DNA of 21,370 nucleotides from Methanosarcinales archaeon. GTDB taxonomy: Archaea > Halobacteriota > Methanosarcinia > Methanosarcinales > Methanogasteraceae. The translations under genes were made by a program, and so were the position numbers. The stretch is from contig DAOVGE010000022.1 of assembly GCA_030672605.1 (NCBI GenBank), positions 1 to 21,370 of the forward strand, written 5' to 3'. The notes under the pieces were generated by a model, which worked only from the letters and a program-made list of their open reading frames with translations, was not told the DNA's origin and searched no databases. Below, in pieces: positions 1 to 7,734 of this stretch; the first letter of the stretch is position 1; each line of letters starts with the position of its first letter.

Positions 1-3000
1 TAGAGGAACGTTTCCTCGTGTCCGTCAGACGGATGAGCGCTTGTGATTTCGAGATCGCTCTGGTCAACATCGCTCCAGACTTCAGATAGTGCAAACTGGG
101 ACGCTCTCCACGCAACCGCCACGCATGGACAGAGTTTGCCACCCTCGTGACCTGCTACTGCCTCCTCGATTGTCAGGTCAACGATCTCTCCGTTCTCGCT
201 GTCGTAGACTGAGAATGATGGATCGGATACCGCCTCGTACACTGAGATACCGATCCACTCCGCAAGAGCCGGGTGCGCTGCAAGCGTCTTCTCGCTGTCG
301 TAGACGTATGTGAGATTCTCAAGCATCGCCGGAATCTTCATATTCGTGTTGTAGCCAGGACTGAGGAACAGCGGCAGGACAACAGGCGTCGATGTGGCTG
401 ATACATCTTCGACGACCGCTCTTGCTGCAATCTCCGGGTGGAGCGTCTCATTCAGTCTTGCAAGAGAATAGCGTGACCCCCCGATATCAAGATTGTGGAG
501 GTATCTCAGCCTGAGAAGCGTCTGTTCTGCAAGTGACGCACCACTTTCGTTCCATCCTGCAAATATATCCTCGTCATCGCTTACGCCGTGCGAAATGGTA
601 ACAACGGTCTCGTTACATGGGTCTTCGCTCAGATCTGCGGCGTGATCAGCAAGAATACTGCTGATTATCCAGTGATCGTCCATTGCTGATGTGAGCGTGA
701 TGTTTGCCGTGGTGTTCACGTGAACAAGGTCATCTTCGCCAGGGATCGCATCTCCCAGTCCAAGAATGTACTCAATCTCGCCGATGTGGTTACTGCTCGA
801 TGAGACAAAGAGCGGTACTGCGACAATCTCGCTCACACCACGGCTGTTGAGTTTATCGACCGCATCCTCGATTGATTCACCCAAAACTCCCTCGAGGAAC
901 CCGAGTTCCACAGGGTACGGCAGGTCAACGTTACCGGCTACCGCCCGAACCGGGGCGCACCACGACTCGCTCGAACTGCCGTGTGCGATCAGGAGAACTC
1001 CTGTATCTGACTGGGCGTGCTCGACCTCGAAATCGAATAGCTCGTCCATCGGCAGATACAGGAACCCATCCTTGAGTTCATCTTTGATCAGTTTGAACGC
1101 TTTCTTCTCATCCGGTGTTGCGGTTCCTGCTTTACACTTCTTTCTGAGATCGAAGAGCTTATCCGGGAATGCATCACCCTTCACACGAACCGTAACAGAG
1201 TCTCCTGTCGATTTGCTCGTGAAGGTGTAGACATAGTTCTCTGTTGTGAGATTCTTTGGGTCTGTTCCTTCCGGCATATCAATCGTGTAGTCTGCGGTCG
1301 AGTTATTCAGGATGTATAGGAACGTTTCCTCGTGTCCGTCAGACGGATGAGCGCTTGTGATTTCGAGATCGCTCTGGTCAACATCGCTCCAGACTTCAGA
1401 TAGTGCAAACTGGGACGCTCTCCACGCAACCGCCACGCATGGACAGATTTTGCCACCCTCGTGATCTGCTGCTGCCTCCTCGATTGTCAGGTCAACGATC
1501 TCTCCTTTCTCGCTGTCGTAGACTGAGAATGATAGATCGGATACCGCCTCGTAAACCGAGATATCGATCCACTCCGCAAGAGCAGGGTGCGTTGCAAGCG
1601 TGGTCTCGTTATCGTAGAGATATGTGAGATTCTCAAGCAGTGCCGGAATCTTTCTCTTTGTGTGGTAGCCCGGACTCAAGATACGTGGCAGGACAACTGG
1701 CGTTGAATCGCTCGATATCTCTTCGACGACCGCTCTTACTGCAAGATCCGGGTGGAGCGTCTCGTTTAAGTTTATGAACGAATAACACACGCCCTTGATA
1801 TCGAGGTTGTGGAGGTGCCTCAACCTGAGAAGCGTCTGTTCAGCAAGCGACGCACTGCTTTCATTCCATCCTACAAATATCGCCTCGTCGTCGCTTACAC
1901 CGTGAGAAACGAGTACAGCAGTCTCGTTACATGGGGCTTCACTCATGTCTGCGGCGTTGTCTGCGAGAATACTCCCGATCATCCAGTGATCGTCCATTGC
2001 TGCGGTAAGAGTGATGTTTGCCGTGGTGTTGACCTGAACAAGGTCATCTTCGCCAGGGATCGCGTCTCCCAGTCTGAGAATGTACTCAATCTCGCTTATG
2101 TGGTTACTGCTCGATGAGACAAAGAGCGGTACTGCGACAATCTCGCTTACGTTCCATATATTGAGTTTATCGACTGCATCCTCGATTGATTCACCCGGAA
2201 CCTTCTCCAGGAACCCGAGTGCCACCGGATACGGCAGGCTCACGTTTGCAACAGTCGCACGGACCGGTGCGCACCATGACTCACTCGAACTGCCGTGCGC
2301 GATTATGAGAACGCCCAGTGTCGTTACTGGCATGAATGCAATCTCGGAACGTGCCACGGTCTCGCCAGCCATGTTGACCGCGCTCCACTCCGAAATTTGC
2401 GTTGTGTCGTCAATAATTGTCAGACTCTCCTCCAGAACAACCGCTTCAGAGATTCCAAGTTCCAAAATACCGTCTTCATGAACCTCCCTGCTCTCAAAGC
2501 CGTTGATTGTCAGGTTGGAGTACCCGATCTCATCGCCTTCCTGGATTGCGAACTGTTCTCTCTCATCGTCCCACCATGCGGAGCCTGTATCAGTTGCCTC
2601 TGTCTCGCCCATCCGGTACTTGACAACAAAATCCGCGCTTGTTGTGCCGTTTAAGGTAACTGTTCGTGTGCCTGCGATTTGTGTGGTATTGTTGCCGAGT
2701 GTCATCGACCCCTCAAATATCCACCCGCCTGAGAGTGACTCGAAGAGTTTCTCGGGGGTTATTACATCATCCAACGGACGTTTTACTCCGACCATCGCTC
2801 CAAGCGCATCTACCTGCATGCAGAGGTCGTCCTGAACAACAACAAATTCCGTGAGTATGCCCTGCAACTCCTGTGCGTCCGCACAATCGGGGTCCAGAGA
2901 GCGGGCTTCGTCGACAAGATCACTCATTCCGCCAACGGCTTCTCCAAGTTCGTCTATCTGCGTCCAGAGGTCTTCCACCAGATCTCGTATCGCTTCCTCG

Positions 3001-4301
3001 TTCTCTTCGGAGTCTTCTGCGAGTTCTTGAAGATCTCCAGCAGTCTTGTAGAGAGTGCCCACGGCATCGTCAATTCGGTGGAACTGCACATGTATCCCAT
3101 CTCCAACATCGCCAGAAATGGCATGTGCGGGCTTATTCATCGTCCTTGTTAGCTTCTTTATCTGAGAAGCGCTTTCGTGAATCTCTTCCACTACCTCCTG
3201 AATCCCTGCTGAGACCGGTTCCCCCTCAAGAAGTCTTTGAAGCGCATCTGCATGCTCCTTGATATCATCTACGACGCCTTCGAGATCATATATGGCATCG
3301 GATGCGGTCTCGGCGTATGCCCTGTGCGATTCCGGTACCGTGGTGAGAATCTGATCTTTCAAAGTGTGACAATCTTTTAGAATCTCTGTGCAGTTCGCAA
3401 GATACACATTGATCTCATCTATTGCCGCCCCCATCTCCGCTTCGTTTGCCGTAGGGTCATCGCTGAGGTCTTCAAGAGTGTCTACCTGCTCCCGGATATC
3501 CTCTGCGAGATATAGCAGATCATGTGACGCCACATGAATTTCCTCGGCATCGGCTCTCAGGTCTGAATCCAGCGTCTCGTCATCTGCAATCTTCTCTGTG
3601 CTGTTATGCAGGACCATGGTTGTGTTCGTCATCCCACGAACCTGCTCGCCGATCGCTGCGATCTCCTCCTGAATCCCTGTTGAGGGCTCTTCCCCGTCAA
3701 GAAGTCTTTGAAGCACATCTGTATGCCTCTTGATATCTTCTGCGATACCTTCGAGATTAGCTATAGCATCGGCTGCTGTCTCTGCATAAACTCTATGCGA
3801 TTCCGGTACCGCGGAGAGAATCTGATCTGTCAGGTTGTGACAATCTTTTAGAATCTCTGTGCAGTTCGCAAGATACACATTGATCTCATCTATTGCCGCA
3901 CCCATCTCCGCTTTGTTTGCCGTAGGGTCATCGCTGAGGTCTTCAAGAGTATCTACCTGCTCCCGGATATCCTCTGCGAGATATAGCAGATCATGTGACG
4001 CTACATGAACTTCCTCGGCATCGGCTCTCAGGTCTGAATCCAGCGTCTCGTCATCTGCAATCTTCTCTGTGCTGTTATGCAGGACCATGGTTGTGTTCGT
4101 CATCCCACGAACCTGCCCGCCGATCGCTGCGATCTCCTCCAGAACCTCTGTGTTGTCCATCGCTGTCTGCATCGACCCATCGCAATAGACGTTCGTTGCA
4201 CCTGCGCTACCGACGCAGGTGAGCATTAGTACTACGAGCAAAATAACATTCGTAATAATATACTGTTTCGTTATGCCTACATTCCTCCTGTGTTGTTGCA
4301 T
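1..4301 (-). CDS. Giant exported protein with helical repeats and tandem CbiX-FmdE modules (partial, C-terminus beyond left edge)
   Basis: The reverse strand is open from ATG at 4301 to the window edge (1433 codons). Residues 1-35 look like a signal peptide: basic N-terminus (HRR, then TK), hydrophobic core VILLVVLML, and VGSAGA before the likely cleavage site. Residues ~55-211 and ~212-368 are near-identical 157-residue helical repeats. A charged helical stretch and a beta-rich region with NNTT/NGTT sequons follow to ~660. From ~662 there is a 438-residue module in tandem: a two-lobed CbiX-like domain (IIAHGSSSESW with His669, VPLFV...NHI with His734; second lobe VSHGVSDDE with His800, LSPGYH with His880), then an FmdE-like domain (GGKICPCVAVAWRA, Cys953/Cys955; SAHPSDGHEETF). 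The second module starts ~1100 and is cut by the edge in its FmdE part. CbiX/CfbA enzymes insert Co or Ni into sirohydrochlorin in the cytoplasm; an exported, duplicated form suggests metal or tetrapyrrole binding outside, which is inference. Confidence 0.85.
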   Translation of the reverse strand, partial: MQQHRRNVGITKQYIITNVILLVVLMLTCVGSAGATNVYCDGSMQTAMDNTEVLEEIAAIGGQVRGMTNTTMVLHNSTEKIADDETLDSDLRADAEEVHVASHDLLYLAEDIREQVDTLEDLSDDPTANKAEMGAAIDEINVYLANCTEILKDCHNLTDQILSAVPESHRVYAETAADAIANLEGIAEDIKRHTDVLQRLLDGEEPSTGIQEEIAAIGEQVRGMTNTTMVLHNSTEKIADDETLDSDLRADAEEIHVASHDLLYLAEDIREQVDTLEDLSDDPTANEAEMGAAIDEINVYLANCTEILKDCHTLKDQILTTVPESHRAYAETASDAIYDLEGVVDDIKEHADALQRLLEGEPVSAGIQEVVEEIHESASQIKKLTRTMNKPAHAISGDVGDGIHVQFHRIDDAVGTLYKTAGDLQELAEDSEENEEAIRDLVEDLWTQIDELGEAVGGMSDLVDEARSLDPDCADAQELQGILTEFVVVQDDLCMQVDALGAMVGVKRPLDDVITPEKLFESLSGGWIFEGSMTLGNNTTQIAGTRTVTLNGTTSADFVVKYRMGETEATDTGSAWWDDEREQFAIQEGDEIGYSNLTINGFESREVHEDGILELGISEAVVLEESLTIIDDTTQISEWSAVNMAGETVARSEIAFMPVTTLGVLIIAHGSSSESWCAPVRATVANVSLPYPVALGFLEKVPGESIEDAVDKLNIWNVSEIVAVPLFVSSSSNHISEIEYILRLGDAIPGEDDLVQVNTTANITLTAAMDDHWMIGSILADNAADMSEAPCNETAVLVSHGVSDDEAIFVGWNESSASLAEQTLLRLRHLHNLDIKGVCYSFINLNETLHPDLAVRAVVEEISSDSTPVVLPRILSPGYHTKRKIPALLENLTYLYDNETTLATHPALAEWIDISVYEAVSDLSFSVYDSEKGEIVDLTIEEAAADHEGGKICPCVAVAWRASQFALSEVWSDVDQSDLEITSAHPSDGHEETFLYILNNSTADYTIDMPEGTDPKNLTTENYVYTFTSKSTGDSVTVRVKGDAFPDKLFDLRKKCKAGTATPDEKKAFKLIKDELKDGFLYLPMDELFDFEVEHAQSDTGVLLIAHGSSSESWCAPVRAVAGNVDLPYPVELGFLEGVLGESIEDAVDKLNSRGVSEIVAVPLFVSSSSNHIGEIEYILGLGDAIPGEDDLVHVNTTANITLTSAMDDHWIISSILADHAADLSEDPCNETVVTISHGVSDDEDIFAGWNESGASLAEQTLLRLRYLHNLDIGGSRYSLARLNETLHPEIAARAVVEDVSATSTPVVLPLFLSPGYNTNMKIPAMLENLTYVYDSEKTLAAHPALAEWIGISVYEAVSDPSFSVYDSENGEIVDLTIEEAVAGHEGGKLCPCVAVAWRASQFALSEVWSDVDQSDLEITSAHPSDGHEETFL
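7..2320 (-). repeat. Tandem duplication of 1314 bp (438 codons), CbiX-FmdE module
   Basis: The block starting aacgtttcctcg recurs at 7 and at 1321, an exact in-frame period of 1314 bp. Identity is very high over about 7-230 versus 1321-1545 (FmdE part) and lower but obvious over the CbiX parts (e.g. around 660-980 versus 1975-2300). Key histidines and cysteines are kept in both copies. The uneven identity suggests recent gene conversion of the FmdE part on an older duplication. Confidence 0.93.
3198..4139 (-). repeat. Two tandem 471-bp repeats encoding 157-residue helical units
   Basis: The unit beginning EEIAAIG(G/E)QVRGMTNTT occurs at residue 55 (codon at 4139) and again at residue 212 (codon at 3668), a period of 471 bp. 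Most of the unit is identical at DNA level, for example the stretch around 3560-3620 versus 4031-4091. The encoded sequence is rich in Glu, Asp, Ala and Leu with heptad-like spacing, so a helical-bundle or coiled-coil stalk is likely. The 3' end of the second unit diverges. Confidence 0.9.
4284..4288 (-). promoter_or_regulatory. Perfect Shine-Dalgarno GGAGG lying inside the predicted coding start
   Basis: On the minus strand GGAGG is 11 nt downstream of the only upstream in-frame ATG (4301) and 9 nt before an in-frame ATA codon (4274-4272). No comparable Shine-Dalgarno sequence precedes the ATG. Either the ATG is used near-leaderless, or translation starts at the non-canonical ATA. The signal peptide is intact with both starts. 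Confidence 0.4.
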
Positions 4302-4343
4302 CGAGTATGGTGTCCCGAGCATTCCAGAGGTGGCGGCTAGGTG

Positions 4344-4350
4344 TATAAAT
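4344..4350 (-). promoter_or_regulatory. TATA-like box for the giant CbiX-FmdE gene
   Basis: On the minus strand ATTTATA lies about 45 nt upstream of the ATG at 4301, in an otherwise AT-rich spacer. With an archaeal TATA-to-start distance of ~25 nt the transcript would start near 4322, giving a ~20-nt leader. Confidence 0.5.
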
Positions 4351-4494
4351 AGCATACCCTAATAATGTTAGGTTTTAGATTTAAATCCTAGAAAAGTTAG
4401 GTGTTGTGGAAAAATCCTAGTTTCCCCCTACAAGTTTGCGCCACCACCAAAACACCATCAACTTGAAACGAGGGCGAGCCAGAAATAGCAATTA

Positions 4495-4757
4495 GGTAGG
4501 CTCTTTGGTAATTCGCGTTGCAAACATCTCGTAGATAAATCGTGTCAGTGAGGTATTGGGGACGTAGAGATCACGAATGGCACGAATAAACGAATCACAC
4601 GAATGCTAAACCAGAATAAATTCGTGTGATTCGTGACAAAAACTGACAGAATCAGAAAATTCCCGGTAAACACCTGGAACTAAATTGTAGCGATTTGGAT
4701 AAAATGAGCAATCTATTTACAAGTGTTGGTCACTGCAACGCGAGATACCAGAGACCT
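4495..4757. repeat. Intergenic repeat block, copy A
   Basis: This block matches 5155-5396 at a constant offset of 660 bp (shared stretches include gcaaacatctcgtagataaa, aaaccagaataaattcgtgt and tgtagcgatttggataaaat). Its last part (gtgttggtcac, gcgagataccagagacc, 4722-4757) matches 5571-5606. It contains a cluster of the word CACGAAT. No coding sequence is evident in it on the plus strand. Confidence 0.9.
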
Positions 4758-4890
4758 GTTAGGTATTTCACCCTGACCGCCCAGCCCGGCACCGTCCACA
4801 GATACAATCCTGCGAACGCCTGCGCCCACACCCCTCGGGTCGCCCATCAGACGCGGGTTTGCGCAGGATATGCCTCAAGCGGGTTTCTTA
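4713..4890. other. GC-rich intergenic segment, possibly structured or a small ORF
   Basis: About 4760-4870 is markedly richer in G+C than the AT-rich repeats on both sides. On the minus strand it contains CCTGCGC...GCGCAGG arms and an unrecognised 44-codon open frame (ATG at 4847, stop at 4713) downstream of the cysteine-rich mini-gene. I cannot assign a function; it could be a structured 3' region, a small protein or a relic. Confidence 0.25.
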
Positions 4891-4974
4891 TCCCTCTTCG
4901 TCAACCTCTTCATCTACAACCCGTGCTTTCTTGCACCTGCAATGAGCGCAGTTTCCACCACATTCACAATCCAC
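4888..4974 (-). CDS. 28-residue cysteine-rich mini-protein, probable metal binder
   Basis: A GTG start at 4974 is preceded on the minus strand by AAAAGGAGG with 9-nt spacing, the best Shine-Dalgarno sequence in this intergenic zone. The frame encodes MDCECGGNCAHCRCKK, then an acidic tail ending DEEVDEEG, and stops with TAA at 4888. The five cysteines at residues 3, 5, 9, 12 and 14, with His11, form CxCx3CxHCxC, dense enough for a metallothionein-like or zinc/iron-binding site. The composition (cysteine cluster, then acidic tail) and the placed ribosome site argue for a real gene despite its size. No family is recognised. The only nearby gene on the same strand is the giant CbiX-FmdE gene ~590 bp downstream; the two have separate upstream regions. 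Confidence 0.6.
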   Translation of the reverse strand: MDCECGGNCAHCRCKKARVVDEEVDEEG

Positions 4975-5154
4975 TGTAACACACCTCCTTTTCTTGTTTT
5001 AGAGTAATAAGGCGTTAGGTATGGAAATAAGTTGCCCTAAAAAAGTTAGGTTTTTGAAAAATACCGAATAATTGGAATTCAAAGGCGAACGAGAGTTTTC
5101 GCAGCAGTGTCGCAAATTCACCTTCTGGGTTTCATGAATTTCTCTCTCTGAAAA

Positions 5155-5607
5155 AGAAGGCTCTTTGACAATTTGCGTTGCAAACATCTCGTAGATAAAT
5201 CGAGTCCGTTAAGTATTGGGGACATAGAGATCACGAATGGCACGAATAAACGAATTTCACGAATGCTAAACCAGAATAAATTCGTGTAATTCGTCCATTC
5301 GTGTGATTCGTGATAAAAACTGCCAGAACCAGATAAAATTCCCGATAAACACCTGGAACTATAGTGTAGCGATTTGGATAAAATGAGCAATCTCTTTATA
5401 CTTTGCGCCTTTGCGTTGAATTGAAGAATAAAAACGCAAAGACGCGAGGGCGCAAAGATTAAATAAACCTCCTGATTGGCGATCGTGTGGTGTGTGCCTC
5501 GGTCTTGTGCATTCATGGCCAAATTGGCAATTACAAAAATCGCACTTTATGCCGGTGCTGAGTAGAGAAGTGTTGGTCACGGCAACGCGAGATACCAGAG
5601 ACCCAAT
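5155..5607. repeat. Intergenic repeat block, copy B, with ~170-bp extra segment
   Basis: Same block as 4495-4757, but between the end of the aligned core (~5396) and the shared tail (~5571) it carries about 170 bp absent from copy A. That extra part contains the CTTTGCGCC...GGCGCAAAG inverted pair. The open frames through this block are low-complexity by-products of the repeats and are not called as genes. Confidence 0.85.
5401..5459. repeat. Inverted short-repeat pair CTTTGCGCC / GGCGCAAAG
   Basis: The arms ctttgcgcctttgcgtt (5401-5417) and aacgcaaagacgcgagggcgcaaag (5434-5458) are largely complementary around a ~16-nt AT-rich centre. A diverged second example is at 9880-9943. It lies in the segment present only in copy B of the duplicated block. 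Confidence 0.7.
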
Positions 5608-5724
5608 TTTGAATCGTATTGGCATACATGCGGATTCGCTTTTTGGTGGCGATCTGGACACTTGGCTGATCATTGATGAAACTCCATATTATTCCAAACT
5701 GACGAAGATGTGATCCACCGCAAC

Positions 5725-5733
5725 ATATTTAAG
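5725..5733 (+). promoter_or_regulatory. TATA-like box for the metallophosphoesterase gene
   Basis: ATATTTAAG lies about 38 nt before the ATG at 5767, and AGGTG lies 8-12 nt before the ATG as a possible ribosome site. Confidence 0.5.
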
Positions 5734-5766
5734 CAGACATACCATCATCGATCAATAGGTGCAGAC

Positions 5767-6414
5767 ATGAAATTACTGGCAATATCAGACCCGCATGGCG
5801 ATTATGCGCAGATACCGTCCCTTGTGCGCGAGGCAGGGGATGTTGATTGTGTGCTGATCGCAGGCGACATCACCAATTTCGGACCGGATGAACTGACATA
5901 CGAACTGCTTGATCTGCTCGAACCACTTAACTGTCCTGTGCTTGCAATTCCCGGAAACTGTGATAACAGGAGCATTCTCGGCGTCCTTGATTCCTCGAGA
6001 GCCGTTAATCTGGACAATGCAGTGCATAACCTCGGAGATATTGTTTTCATCGGCATCGGCGGCTCGAACCCGACGCCATTCGACACAACCTTTGAGCGAT
6101 CTGAAGATGAGATCAAAACGATTCTGGACGATCTGTTGAGACGGGCCGACTCTGATGGGCGAACAGTCGTGCTGTTGTCGCACGCACCCCCGAGAGAGAC
6201 GCTCGACAGGATACCCAACGGAAATGCCGGAAGTGAGGCGATCGCAGGTGCAATCGGAAAAACTGACCTGATCGTGTGCGGACATATCCATGAGGATCAG
6301 GGCACGATTGTTAAACGGGGCACCAGGATCGTGAATGTCGGGCAGGCATCACAGGGACAGAGTGCGATAATCACAATTGCGGATTCAATCGAGGTTACGT
6401 TCAATAACATCTGA
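5767..6414 (+). CDS. Metallophosphoesterase (calcineurin-like)
   Basis: A 215-residue protein with the complete metallophosphoesterase motif set in order: SDPHGD (residues 7-12), GDITNFG (33-39), GNCDN (63-67), SHAPP (138-142) and GHIHEDQG (172-179). These Asp, His and Asn residues bind the two catalytic metals. The length fits compact archaeal phosphoesterases of the YfcE/Metallophos_2 type, and no signal peptide is seen, so it should be cytoplasmic. The substrate cannot be told from sequence. The start at 5767 is preferred over an upstream ATG at 5710, because the region before it carries the promoter-like sequence and the conserved MKLLAISD strand begins here. It stands alone, with 112 bp before the next gene on the same strand. 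Confidence 0.92.
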   Translation: MKLLAISDPHGDYAQIPSLVREAGDVDCVLIAGDITNFGPDELTYELLDLLEPLNCPVLAIPGNCDNRSILGVLDSSRAVNLDNAVHNLGDIVFIGIGGSNPTPFDTTFERSEDEIKTILDDLLRRADSDGRTVVLLSHAPPRETLDRIPNGNAGSEAIAGAIGKTDLIVCGHIHEDQGTIVKRGTRIVNVGQASQGQSAIITIADSIEVTFNNI

Positions 6415-6474
6415 TCTAAATCGGGGCGCTGCCGAGACCGGACGACCCGGCGGCAACCCATGTCGTTTCGCAAG

Positions 6475-6483
6475 ATTTATAAA
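6475..6483 (+). promoter_or_regulatory. TATA-like box for the tubulin-like operon
   Basis: ATTTATAAA lies ~45 nt before the ATG at 6527. A second TATA-like string, ATATATAG, at about 6499-6506 would give a nearly leaderless message. The spacer also holds a tiny ATG-AAT-GAA-TAA frame (6523-6534) that overlaps the real start. Confidence 0.5.
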
Positions 6484-6526
6484 AGATGACTCGTCTGAAT
6501 ATATAGAAACATCAGGTCGGCAATGA

Positions 6527-7717
6527 ATGAATAACGACAGAATTCTGGCGATGCTAGTTCTTTTACTGCTAATCTCAACGAGTCCCATCGCGATAGCAGC
6601 CGAAGGTGATGATGATGCTAACGTGATCCTCGATCGAGAACTGGAGGTTGGTTCCGGTGTTGCAATTGAGCAAAGCATAAAAATAGAGGTCGTTGAGGTA
6701 AAGACTGATATCATCGATTGTGCAAAGTTGCGTATATCGAGTTACCAGAAGCCCGCGAGGGTGATATCCATATTCCAGGGCGATAGCCCAACCGAATATG
6801 AAACGTCCAGCGGTACCAGCATGTATATCAAGGTGCTATCGGTGTATGGCGATTCTGTCTACCTGAGGGTCACAGGACCTGAAGACTGGAGAGTTACCAA
6901 TTATTACACTGTTGAATCCGAAGAAGAGGAAGAGACAAAAGAAGAAGCAGTGACCATCCCGAAGCTCGATATCACCAGAACGTTTGATACGACCGTCTCC
7001 GAACCGGGTCAGGTGATTGCGGTAACAATCAAGATCAGGAACACTGGGAACGGAACCGCAACAGATATCGTGCTGGATGAGTCCCCGATCCGGGGCACGT
7101 ATAAGGAGGACTGCCCCACAACAATTGAGGACATAGCAGCGGGAGAGACCAAAAGGGCGAGCTATACCCTCAAAGTAGTGGACGCAGAGCCGGGAACTTA
7201 TGAACTGAGCCCGAGCATACTGAATTACCAGAGCGAGTCGGGCGTATCCTTCTCATCCGAATCAAAGACGAGCGTTCTCGAGATTACAGCCGCGGAGGTT
7301 CTGCTACCAGCTATTGAGGTCTCAATCGATCCGGTTGACAGTATCATGGCATGCGGCGACGATTTTCCGATGACTGTCACGATCAGAAATGTCGGGAATG
7401 CAACGAGCGGGATTGTCACAATCAAGAGCAATCTGCCTCCTGATGTGCAGGTGGTGAGTGGCGAAGATGATCCGGTATATGAGTCAATCGAACCCGGCGA
7501 GAGTGAGGAGTACGGGGTCACGTTGCGCACCCATGGCGAGGGTAAACACATAATTGATGTTCAGGCGATGTGGGCGGATGGAGAAGCCGTTGACACAATC
7601 GAGTTCTGGGCAGAGAAGTCGGGTCTGGAACAATATTACATCCACATTCTGGCAGCGATTCCGATACTCTTATTACTGTTCTGGGCTATGAAGAGACGTA
7701 AGGATTATTCCTACTGA
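6527..7717 (+). CDS. Exported membrane-anchored protein with CARDB-like domains
   Basis: 396 residues. Residues 1-25 form a signal peptide (hydrophobic core ILAMLVLLLLISTS, AIAA before the cleavage site). Residues ~30-115 are an unassigned beta-rich region, followed by an acidic linker (EEEEETKEE, ~125-135). Two immunoglobulin-like repeats of CARDB/COG1361 type follow, at ~140-245 (VTIKIRNTGNGTATDIVL) and ~255-365 (MTVTIRNVGNATSGIVTI). Residues ~370-388 are a transmembrane helix and the protein ends in KRRKDYSY. The topology is therefore an extracellular beta-sandwich stalk with one anchor and a short basic cytoplasmic tail. Only 17 bp separate it from the tubulin-like gene downstream, so the two are likely co-transcribed. 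A role as an envelope partner of the cytoskeletal GTPase is inference; S-layer-associated adhesion is the alternative. Confidence 0.85.
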   Translation: MNNDRILAMLVLLLLISTSPIAIAAEGDDDANVILDRELEVGSGVAIEQSIKIEVVEVKTDIIDCAKLRISSYQKPARVISIFQGDSPTEYETSSGTSMYIKVLSVYGDSVYLRVTGPEDWRVTNYYTVESEEEEETKEEAVTIPKLDITRTFDTTVSEPGQVIAVTIKIRNTGNGTATDIVLDESPIRGTYKEDCPTTIEDIAAGETKRASYTLKVVDAEPGTYELSPSILNYQSESGVSFSSESKTSVLEITAAEVLLPAIEVSIDPVDSIMACGDDFPMTVTIRNVGNATSGIVTIKSNLPPDVQVVSGEDDPVYESIEPGESEEYGVTLRTHGEGKHIIDVQAMWADGEAVDTIEFWAEKSGLEQYYIHILAAIPILLLLFWAMKRRKDYSY

Positions 7718-7734
7718 GAAAGAGACGGATTGCC

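Noticed and set aside
89..2835. Series of plus-strand open frames of 60-150 codons
   Set aside because: They lie opposite the giant minus-strand gene, recur with its repeats and have arginine/serine-rich compositions typical of antisense frames.
4695..4979. 94-codon plus-strand frame
   Set aside because: It is antisense to the cysteine-rich mini-gene, begins inside repeat copy A and has no ribosome site. The minus-strand gene is better supported.
4571..5311. CRISPR array
   Set aside because: The CACGAAT words are separated by only 2-6 bases, not 30-40-bp spacers, and no cas gene is present.
5118..5713. Overlapping frames on both strands of repeat copy B
   Set aside because: Their residues come from the CACGAAT and CGCAAAG repeats, and the frame breaks in the second copy; they look like repeat translation.
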